DNA of 29,458 bases from an uncultured bacterium. GTDB lineage: Bacteria > Cyanobacteriota > Vampirovibrionia > Gastranaerophilales > Gastranaerophilaceae. The notes beneath the pieces were generated by a model, which was given only the letters and a program-made list of their open reading frames with translations, was not told the origin of the DNA and did not search any database. The DNA lies in NCBI GenBank assembly GCA_937894665.1, contig CALAWF010000214.1:1-29458 (forward strand), given 5' to 3'. Below are positions 6,917-14,042 of this stretch, piece after piece. Both the position numbers and the translations under genes were made by a program. How positions within the stretch are numbered: the stretch's first letter is position 1; every line of letters begins with the position of its first letter.

Positions 6917-8515
6917 ATGAAAGTTTTAGTAACAGATAAAATAAACGAAACAGCGGGCAGAATTATTGAACAAACCGCACAAGTCGATTTTTTACCGACA
7001 ATGACGGAGGAAGAACTTGTAAAAATTATCTCTCAATACGATGCAATCATGGTAAGAAGCCAAACCAAAGTTACCGCAAAAATTATTGAAGCCGGTAAAA
7101 ACTTGAAAATTATCGGTAGGGCGGGAGTTGGAGTTGATAATATTGATGTTGAAGCTGCAACTCAAAAAGGGATAATTGTTGTAAACTCTCCTGATGGAAA
7201 CACAATGGCTGCGGCTGAACACACTGTAGCTTTGATGCTTGCGATGTCTAGAAATATCGTTCCTGCTGCAACTTCAACAAAAGAAGGCAAATGGGATAGA
7301 AGCAAATTTACAGGCTGTGAGTTGTATAAAAAAACTCTTGGAATTATCGGGTTAGGCAAAATTGGTTCGCATGTTGCAGAAATTGCACTTGCTTTCGGGA
7401 TGAAAATTGTAGTTTTTGACCCATATACATCCAAAGAAGTTGTCGAAAAAATGGGTGGAGAATATATTGAAAATTTAGAAGATTTTTGGGGAAGATGTGA
7501 TTATATTACCGTTCACGTTCCAAAAACTAAAGAAACCGTAAATCTTATAAATAAAGATTCTATGGCTAAAATGAAACAAGGAGTTAGACTTGTAAACTGT
7601 GCAAGGGGCGGAATTATTAACGAAGCGGATTTAAAAGAGGCAATTGAAAATGGTCAAGTTGCATCTGCTGCAATTGATGTTTACGAAAAAGAACCGAATA
7701 TTACAGAATGTCCGCTAATCCATTGCAAAGGCAATATAGTTTTAACTCCTCACCTTGGAGCAAGTACCAAAGAAGCTCAAATGAATGTGGCAATTGATGT
7801 TGCAGAACAGATTAGGCAAGTTCTGTCAGGAGGTTCTGCATCTTCTGCTGTTAATATTCCTTCATTGCGACCGGATAAATTAGAGCCGGTTAAAGATTAT
7901 ATGCAAATTGCAGAAAATTCCGGACAACTTGCGATGCAAATAACTGAAGGAACAATTAAATCAATTGAAATCACTGCACAAGGCGATTTGGCAGACCTTG
8001 ACATTCAACCGCTTGAAGTTGCCGTTTTGAAAGGTGCATTATCTTCAATCCTTGTTGGGGTAAACTATGTAAATGCTCCAATTTTAGCAAAGAAAAGAGG
8101 GATTGGCATAATTTCAACAAGATCAAACGTAAAATGTAATTTTGCGGGACTTATCACAATCAAACTTGTTACAAATAAAGAAACAACAACTGTTTCAGGT
8201 GCATTAGTTGCAAAAGACATTCCAAGAATTGTTAAAATCAATGATTATGAAACAAGTATTCGTCCGCAAAGACATATGCTGATTGTTCCACACGTAAATA
8301 AACCATCAATGATTGCAAAAGTTGCACAGGTAATTGGTGAAAATAATATCAATATTGGTTCAATGAACGTTGTTCAAAAAAATGATAAACATGAAACAGA
8401 ATCAATTATGGTTATCAATACAGGAACAGAAGTTCAAAATGACGTGCTTGAGGAAATTGAAAAAATTGATGGTGTTCATAATCCAAAATATGTCAGCCTT
8501 AATGCGGAAGAATAA
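6917..8515 (+). CDS. serA: D-3-phosphoglycerate dehydrogenase
   Basis: Catalyses the first step of serine synthesis, NAD-dependent oxidation of 3-phosphoglycerate. At 532 aa it is the long form. The substrate-binding N-terminus (VRSQTKVT, GRAGVGVDNID) is followed by the NAD-binding fold with GLGKIG at 145-150, then catalytic ARGGIINE and TPHLGASTKEAQ. An intervening ASB domain (about 320-450) and a C-terminal ACT domain (about 453-525) with HVNKPSMIAKV suggest allosteric control by serine. It lies 15 bases after the aminotransferase in the same operon. Confidence 0.96.
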   Translation: MKVLVTDKINETAGRIIEQTAQVDFLPTMTEEELVKIISQYDAIMVRSQTKVTAKIIEAGKNLKIIGRAGVGVDNIDVEAATQKGIIVVNSPDGNTMAAAEHTVALMLAMSRNIVPAATSTKEGKWDRSKFTGCELYKKTLGIIGLGKIGSHVAEIALAFGMKIVVFDPYTSKEVVEKMGGEYIENLEDFWGRCDYITVHVPKTKETVNLINKDSMAKMKQGVRLVNCARGGIINEADLKEAIENGQVASAAIDVYEKEPNITECPLIHCKGNIVLTPHLGASTKEAQMNVAIDVAEQIRQVLSGGSASSAVNIPSLRPDKLEPVKDYMQIAENSGQLAMQITEGTIKSIEITAQGDLADLDIQPLEVAVLKGALSSILVGVNYVNAPILAKKRGIGIISTRSNVKCNFAGLITIKLVTNKETTTVSGALVAKDIPRIVKINDYETSIRPQRHMLIVPHVNKPSMIAKVAQVIGENNINIGSMNVVQKNDKHETESIMVINTGTEVQNDVLEEIEKIDGVHNPKYVSLNAEE

Positions 8516-8524
8516 TTTAGTGAT

Positions 8525-8643
8525 GTCGGCGTGAAAACGCCGACCTTCCCTTTCAGTGGTGGATAGAAAATTGTCATTCTGAGCGAAGCGAAGAATCTCT
8601 ATCTAAACGTACCAACTATAAAAATTCCTCTCCAAGCGAGAGG
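8525..8643. repeat. Cluster of three small palindromic repeats between serA and serB
   Basis: Three distinct inverted-repeat units occupy the serA-serB gap. First, a GTCGG-type hairpin (8525-8544, 7-bp stem, 6-base loop). Second, a unit starting GTCATTCTGAG and ending GAAGAATCTCT (8573-8600). Third, a CCTCTC/GAGAGG hairpin (8627-8643). Related units recur in the 12945-13267 gap, so they are dispersed elements rather than operon-specific signals. None has a T-run, so read-through to serB is plausible. Confidence 0.7.
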
Positions 8644-8676
8644 GAGATCTCATTAAAATAATAAGGAGCAAAAATT

Positions 8677-9297
8677 TTGAAATTAGCAGTATTCGACTTT
8701 GATTCAACTTTGATGGATGGTGAAACCATTGAATTTCTTGCAAAAGAACTCGGTCTTGAATCCAAAGTGAAAGACATTACAGGTAAAGCAATGAGAGGAG
8801 AGATAGACTTTTTTGAAAGTTTGACTCAAAGAGTTTCTCTGCTCAAAGGTCTTGAAGTCAAAAGAGTCAATGAAATTTGCCATAATTTGCCAATAATGAA
8901 CGGTGCGAAAGATACAATTCAAGGGCTAAAAGACTTGGGCTATACTGTTGTTTGTTTTTCCGGTGGATTTAAAAATGCAACAAGTTATTTTGCTCCTATC
9001 TTAGGACTTGATGGTGATTTCTCAAATACTTTGCATTCTAAAGACGGAGTTTTAACAGGTCTTGTTGGGGGAGAGATGATGTTCAATACAAGTAAGGGTG
9101 AAATGCTTCAAAACTTACAAAAAATAATGCACGTAACTCCGGAAAATACCATTGCAATCGGCGATGGTGCAAATGATTTGAGTATGTTTAAACATTCCGG
9201 CACTCGAGTTGCGTTTTGTGCTAAACCAATCCTCAAAGGTGCTGCAAATATTATAATAGATGAAAAAGATTTAAGATTGATTTTAAATAAAATCTGA
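8677..9297 (+). CDS. serB: Phosphoserine phosphatase (HAD family)
   Basis: A 206-aa HAD hydrolase that releases serine from phosphoserine. The nucleophile motif DFDST holds D7 and D9. Motif II is FSGG (94-97), motif III lysine K140 (TSKGEML), and motif IV GDGANDLSM (162-170). The start is TTG, chosen because it gives the family N-terminus MKLAVFDFDST and has an AAGGAG ribosome-binding site 9 bases upstream; no ATG fits. It completes the three-step serine pathway with the two genes upstream. Confidence 0.92.
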   Translation: MKLAVFDFDSTLMDGETIEFLAKELGLESKVKDITGKAMRGEIDFFESLTQRVSLLKGLEVKRVNEICHNLPIMNGAKDTIQGLKDLGYTVVCFSGGFKNATSYFAPILGLDGDFSNTLHSKDGVLTGLVGGEMMFNTSKGEMLQNLQKIMHVTPENTIAIGDGANDLSMFKHSGTRVAFCAKPILKGAANIIIDEKDLRLILNKI

Positions 9298-9363
9298 TTG
9301 ACGGTTCTTTTGTTTAATTGTCAACCATTTTAACAATTTTTCTTGGAGAAGATACTTATTTCC

Positions 9364-11457
9364 CTATTCCTTTTTCAAAGAAACTGTGGCTTTCAAATTC
9401 TCAATAAATTCTTGGCGGTATAAAAATCCCAAATGAGAACCATTATCAAGAAAAACAGTTTTGTTTCCGGAATATTCTTTTAGCTTTTTTAGTTGGTTTG
9501 TATTGGTTAAATAATCATTTAGAGAATGGTAAATCTTATAATTGGTTCCGTGTTCTAAATAGTCTGAAATGGAATATAAACTTACTTCATAACTTAAATC
9601 ATCACTGTTTTTATCTGTTGAACTGAGCAGGTATTTTTCGGCATAATCTCTGTAATTCATGTTATCAATGACGTGATAAATATCGGATTTGGCAGATTTT
9701 GAACCATTTTCGATAGTAAAAATTAAATCTGAAAGTTTTTGGTGCATAACAAATCCTGTAATCAATTTCCCTTCCTCATCCGAAAAAGGAAGATAATTTA
9801 TCTCTTTTTTAGATTCATCCTTTGATTGGTACAATTTCATAACTTTGGCAGCAGTAAGGGCTACACGCTGCTTTAAATCCTCAGACGATTTATTCCATTC
9901 TTCAGAATTTTTATCAATTTGTTTCATTGCATAAATCAAATCTACCGGCGGACAAATTGAAATAAATTTTGTGTCCCCTAATGTATTATCTCGAGCTTCC
10001 AATTCTCCTAAAAATAGAGAAGTTAAAGCTCCAAAAGAAGTTCCGATAAAAACTTTGTTTCCAAATTCGCAAGAATATTTTTTTTGAAGATTATCAATAA
10101 TTTTTGTCGTTACGGAGCGGAGTGCAATCGCATCTCTTGCCGGAAGTCCCGGACGATAATCTGATGGCATACTTTTTACAAATTCCCACTGAAAATGACT
10201 TCCTTGAATTACTACAGAATATCCCGCATCAAAAAACAATTTGGCCAGTAGAACCGAATGGCTGGACATAATTCCTTCTCCAATTGACGGGTAAATTATT
10301 GCTAAAGGAGAGGACTTATCTTTTTGCATAATATAACGGAATTTGTAATTATTTCTTCCTTCAGTTACTCCAACAGAAGATGTTCTTATCCTTTTGCTAA
10401 AACTTCTGTTCCAAACAGATAGTTCATTCCAAACGGATTCGTCAACTCCAGGAAGGTCAAATAATGCTGTTCGCATTGAATCAACTACCGGTGTTTGAGG
10501 GTTAAAATTCGGCAAAATTATATCAGCATCAAGTTTAAAATTTTCAGTGCTGTAATCGTCAAGATTAGCTCCCCCCTTCAAAAAAGAGGGCATGTAAATT
10601 TGAGATGTAACCTCTGTTTTAACAATTTTATTATCTTTTTCTTCCGGAGGAGTTGGTGCTTTTTGTTTTAAAATAACCGGTTTTTGTGCAACTTTTTTAT
10701 CTTCATCAGATTTAACCAATTCCATTTGCTTTGTTATATCTATTCTATCAAGATTTTTGCATTTGATATAACCTTCCAGTCCATAAATTTTCTTTGCAAT
10801 TTCGTATGGGTCAGCATAATTTGATTCAACCATTTTTATTAAAGGTTGCATGTATGAGGTTTTATTTACGGTTAATCCTGCTTTTACAATTGCCAGAACC
10901 GGAGTTGCAATATAAGAACCGGGGTTAAGTGCAGTATCCAAAAGTCGTCCTAATAATCCTCTAAAACTTGTAAATGATAAAACCGGAAAAACAAAAAACT
11001 TTCCGTTTTTCATTTTGCAGCCTGCAAGAGCTTGTTCCATATTTTCGGATGATTGTTCTATTTTAAATAATGTCTTTGCCGGATCATACATCCCGCCCAA
11101 GCCTAAAATTGTATTTGTAAAAAATCGAATGGTTTCATTTTTAGAGGTTTCAAAATCTCGTTGTATTAAGCTACTCAAAAGTCTTATCGGGTATTCAATA
11201 TTGTTTGTTGCGGCTTGAATTCTATCCATTCCGTATTCAGGCATGATTGATGACCATAAAATATGAATTGGACGGATTACATATTTATTCAATCCGAGGT
11301 TAAAATTGAACATTTTACGGTTGTAACCTTCCCACCTGTCTTCTCCAAGATATTCAAGGGCATAATCAGGATATTTATTTTCAGAAGCCAAGACAATAAA
11401 ATTTTGGCTGAATAAACATAATAATAAAGCTATAACAACGACACTCTTCTTTTGCAT
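9364..11457 (-). CDS. Secreted MlaA-alpha/beta-hydrolase fusion protein
   Basis: A 697-aa exported protein with two enzyme-scale domains. After a signal peptide (cleavage near VLA-SEN; no proper lipobox, since the Cys is preceded by LLL), residues about 30-233 match MlaA/VacJ: DRWEGYNRKMFNFN, NNIEYPIRLLSSLIQRDF, and NTILGLGGMYDPA. MlaA normally removes misplaced phospholipids from the outer membrane. A Lys/Pro-rich linker (about 245-290) leads to an alpha/beta hydrolase (about 383-690) with nucleophile elbow GTSFG (S474), candidate acid D648 and H675 in NGSHLGF. The chosen start is ATG 11457, seven bases after AGGA; an in-frame TTG at 11463 is less likely. It is divergent from the SLH gene. 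The lipid-hydrolase role is inferred. Confidence 0.8.
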   Translation of the reverse strand: MQKKSVVVIALLLCLFSQNFIVLASENKYPDYALEYLGEDRWEGYNRKMFNFNLGLNKYVIRPIHILWSSIMPEYGMDRIQAATNNIEYPIRLLSSLIQRDFETSKNETIRFFTNTILGLGGMYDPAKTLFKIEQSSENMEQALAGCKMKNGKFFVFPVLSFTSFRGLLGRLLDTALNPGSYIATPVLAIVKAGLTVNKTSYMQPLIKMVESNYADPYEIAKKIYGLEGYIKCKNLDRIDITKQMELVKSDEDKKVAQKPVILKQKAPTPPEEKDNKIVKTEVTSQIYMPSFLKGGANLDDYSTENFKLDADIILPNFNPQTPVVDSMRTALFDLPGVDESVWNELSVWNRSFSKRIRTSSVGVTEGRNNYKFRYIMQKDKSSPLAIIYPSIGEGIMSSHSVLLAKLFFDAGYSVVIQGSHFQWEFVKSMPSDYRPGLPARDAIALRSVTTKIIDNLQKKYSCEFGNKVFIGTSFGALTSLFLGELEARDNTLGDTKFISICPPVDLIYAMKQIDKNSEEWNKSSEDLKQRVALTAAKVMKLYQSKDESKKEINYLPFSDEEGKLITGFVMHQKLSDLIFTIENGSKSAKSDIYHVIDNMNYRDYAEKYLLSSTDKNSDDLSYEVSLYSISDYLEHGTNYKIYHSLNDYLTNTNQLKKLKEYSGNKTVFLDNGSHLGFLYRQEFIENLKATVSLKKE

Positions 11458-11574
11458 TTTCAAATCCTAAAATAAATAATTAACAGTTTAATAATTAGAA
11501 AAAATAGAAAGAAAAATCATTACACAAGAGAGTAGATTAAAATGCTAAAACAAATTCTAACCTTGTAACAGATT

Positions 11575-11602
11575 TTTACATATTGGGTCTAAAAGCTATA
11601 AA
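11575..11602 (+). promoter_or_regulatory. Promoter of the SLH protein gene
   Basis: -35 TTTACA and -10 TATAAA are spaced by 16 bases, giving a leader of about 50 bases before the strong GGAGG site and ATG 11659. Confidence 0.5.
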
Positions 11603-11658
11603 AAAGATAATCAGCATGTTAAATTGAAGGTGTCTAGTTTATTAGTGAAGGAGGTAAA

Positions 11659-12807
11659 ATGAAAAATTTACTAAAATCAATTTTATCGGTTGCTGTTCTA
11701 TGTTTAATGGCAGCTCCTGCATTTGCATTCCCAGATGTTTCAAGTGATTATTGGGCTGCACCACAAATCAAATTGTTATCAGAACAAGGTGTTATTGTCG
11801 GTTATCCTGATGGAACATTCAAACCTGATGCAAATGTTACAAGAGCAGAATTTGCGGCAATGGCAATTAGAGCATTAGGACAACAACATACAAAAGTTGC
11901 TCAACCAGTGCATTTTACAGATATTAGTGAAGATTATTGGGCTTACCAAGATATCCAAAAAGCACTTTATTTTGACTTAATTTCTTGCGACAAAAAAGGT
12001 GAATTATTCAGACCTGAAGATTCTGTATCAAGAGCGGAATCTCTATCAGTTGCAGTAAATGCTCTTACAACAGAACAAATTAGTGTTGCAAAAGCAAAAG
12101 AAGTTTTAGCTCAAAAATATGCAGATGCTAATTCTGTTCCGGAATGGTTTATTATTCCTGCCGGAAAAGCCGAAATTTTAGGAATGGTTGTCGTTGCTCC
12201 AAGTGCTAAAAAAGCTGAACTTGAAGCATCAAGACCTGCAACAAGAGCAGAAGTTGCCGCTATTTTATACAATATGATGGAACAAGCAAAATTAAATCCA
12301 AACGCTAAACTTGCAGAAGCAATGAGAAAGAAAACCGGCGAAGGTTTTGTAATTGATTCTGCTACAGTACAAGGTAGTGTTGGTACAATTCCGGCTGGCT
12401 CAGTAGTTCCAATTAAATTGAATACATACATTAGTTCTCAATCATCAGAAGGAGGAGCAATGTACACCGCAAGAGTTCCACAAAACTACGTAACAAGAGA
12501 AAAATTTATCCTTGTTAGAGAAGGAGCAGCTTTGAACGGTCAATTGCTAGATGTAAGACCTGGAAAATACTTTGTAAGAAATGGTGTTTTAGTTTTGAAA
12601 AACGCATTGATTACAACAGAAAATGACCAAACAACTGCATTTGATGGAACAGCAGAAATCTACAAAGATAGAAACTGGTGGATGAAATTCGTAAGATGGG
12701 CGTTCAAAGGTGAGAAACTTGAAGTTCCGGCAGATGGTACAGCAAATATGATATTGCTAAAACCTCTAAAAATTGATTTAACTAATGGTTGGATTTATGA
12801 AAACTAA
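11659..12807 (+). CDS. SLH-domain envelope protein
   Basis: A 382-aa exported protein. The signal peptide ends at AFA (about residue 23). SLH domain 1 (24-75) has FPDVSSDYWAAPQIKLL and GYPDGTFKPDANVTRAEFA. SLH 2 (84-137) has FTDISEDYWAYQDIQKA and FRPEDSVSRAE, and a degenerate third SLH (about 155-208) keeps RPATRAEVAAILYNM. SLH domains bind peptidoglycan-linked polymers and in Cyanobacteria and some other diderms tether the outer membrane. The C-terminal 165 residues form a beta-rich domain (IPAGSVVPIKLNTYISS) typical of secreted or periplasmic proteins. It has a strong ribosome-binding site, promoter and terminator, so it is probably abundant. Confidence 0.9.
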   Translation: MKNLLKSILSVAVLCLMAAPAFAFPDVSSDYWAAPQIKLLSEQGVIVGYPDGTFKPDANVTRAEFAAMAIRALGQQHTKVAQPVHFTDISEDYWAYQDIQKALYFDLISCDKKGELFRPEDSVSRAESLSVAVNALTTEQISVAKAKEVLAQKYADANSVPEWFIIPAGKAEILGMVVVAPSAKKAELEASRPATRAEVAAILYNMMEQAKLNPNAKLAEAMRKKTGEGFVIDSATVQGSVGTIPAGSVVPIKLNTYISSQSSEGGAMYTARVPQNYVTREKFILVREGAALNGQLLDVRPGKYFVRNGVLVLKNALITTENDQTTAFDGTAEIYKDRNWWMKFVRWAFKGEKLEVPADGTANMILLKPLKIDLTNGWIYEN

Positions 12808-12825
12808 TTTAGTTTAAAGATTAAT

Positions 12826-12864
12826 AAAATCCCGATGTTGTTATTTGCAATGTCGGGATTTTTT
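12826..12864 (+). terminator. Terminator of the SLH gene
   Basis: AAAATCCCGA pairs with TCGGGATTTT, extended by TTG/CAA across an internal mismatch, and is followed by six Ts. Confidence 0.9.
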
Positions 12865-12944
12865 ATTAAGAGTTTTAAATAATTATGATTTATAAAAAGC
12901 AATATAATTTATGATTTTGATGTATTTTATGAATTTTAATGAAG

Positions 12945-13267
12945 GTCGGATTTACTAATCCGACAATTAAATTTAATTGTTCACTTTTTCTTTTTTATTT
13001 CGATGAAAAAAGAAAAAGTAGAACCGAAAAAGAAAAACACGAATGACCAAATGGCTCGAGTCATCAGGGGCAACGCCCCCGAACCCCTTATCAAATTTAC
13101 GTCATTCTGAGTGGTAAACCATAGAAGATGTAAGATTATTTTGCAAATTTACCCGAAGAATCTCTGACCGAACGCAAGGATGATTTGCATTCAGTTTTCC
13201 CTCGCCCCTTGTGGGAGAGGGGCGAGGGAAACTTGTTCAGTTAGAGATCCTGAAATGAATTCAGGAT
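12945..13267. repeat. Gene-free region packed with palindromic repeats
   Basis: The 524 bases between 12808 and 13331 hold no credible gene. After the SLH terminator come at least five inverted repeats. They are a GTCGG-type hairpin (12945-12964), a 14-bp stem of CTTTTTCTTTTTT type (12983-13019), a GGGGC/GCCCC hairpin (13067-13079), a 14-bp GC-rich stem (13196-13231), and ATCCTGAA/TTCAGGAT (13247-13267). A long-loop version of the GTCATTCTGAG unit spans about 13101-13165. The GC-rich parts contrast with the AT-rich surroundings, suggesting mobile or dispersed elements. Confidence 0.75.
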
Positions 13268-13331
13268 GACATTAGCGTTGAGTTATTTCCCTCTATTTGC
13301 CCCCCTTAAGAATGACATTTTTTATATAATT

Positions 13332-13898
13332 TTAAGGTTTTTTATAACCGCATTTTGGACAGATTCCCTCTTTAGTTAGTGCAATTCCGCATAAAGGACA
13401 ACGCTCTATTGTTTTATCGACTTTATATTCTTCTGTTGCGACGTTATCCCCGCTTGTGAACGTTATTTTTGCGATATTTAATTTGTCTTTCAATAGTTCA
13501 TAAACAATTTTTATCATACCTTCTACGGTCATTGTTTCTTTGGTTACGACTATTCTGCATTTTGGGTAGGCTGTTGCTAATTCTGTTTTAAATGCTTCTC
13601 CGATATTTGTATTTTGAGGTGCTCCGTCTTTAATTCCTTGTTTTTCATAAATATCAAAAATTGCCGGTAATAGCGGGTCGTCTTCTCTCAAAATTAGGGC
13701 GTGGTCAAAATTTTGTAGTATATTCCATGCGGTCTTTTTTATTTCGTTACAAGGAAATACCATATTTACTCCGGTGTTGATGGAATCTTCTACTTCAATT
13801 GTTAATGTTCCTGTGTGTCCGTGTAAATATTGTGCTTCTCCTTTAAAATTTAAGAAACGATGTGCGTATTGTAAATCAAATGTTGTAACTGATTTCAT
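13332..13898 (-). CDS. QueD/6-pyruvoyl-tetrahydropterin-synthase-like protein with C-terminal zinc ribbon
   Basis: A 188-aa protein with the PTPS/QueD fold. Zinc ligands H13, H26 and H28 sit in AHRF and LHGHTG, and FDHALIL (64-70) follows, then TKETMTVEG near 119-127. The catalytic cysteine normally four residues before the HGH motif is replaced by Ala22, so the standard 6-carboxytetrahydropterin synthase reaction is doubtful. The C-terminus adds a zinc ribbon with C167, C170, C180 and C183. The start has an AAGGAG site. It may act in a pterin or deazaguanine-related pathway or have been repurposed; no queuosine gene is adjacent. Confidence 0.82.
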   Translation of the reverse strand: MKSVTTFDLQYAHRFLNFKGEAQYLHGHTGTLTIEVEDSINTGVNMVFPCNEIKKTAWNILQNFDHALILREDDPLLPAIFDIYEKQGIKDGAPQNTNIGEAFKTELATAYPKCRIVVTKETMTVEGMIKIVYELLKDKLNIAKITFTSGDNVATEEYKVDKTIERCPLCGIALTKEGICPKCGYKKP

Positions 13899-14042
13899 TT
13901 TTAATTTTCTCCTTTCGATAGCATTTTTATATGAATGGTTAGAAAATTAAATTGGTAATATTATGTAACTTAATTAGCAAATTTTATTATTACGGTTTTT
14001 ATAATAATATTCGTATAGCTTTTATAATTAAGGAATTTATAC

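Noticed and set aside
11400..11457. Lipoprotein signal in the MlaA fusion
   Set aside because: The only Cys in the leader follows LLL and does not fit a lipobox, so an ordinary signal peptidase site is more likely.
11458..11463. TTG start for the MlaA fusion
   Set aside because: ATG 11457 has better spacing from AGGA and adds no loss to the signal peptide.
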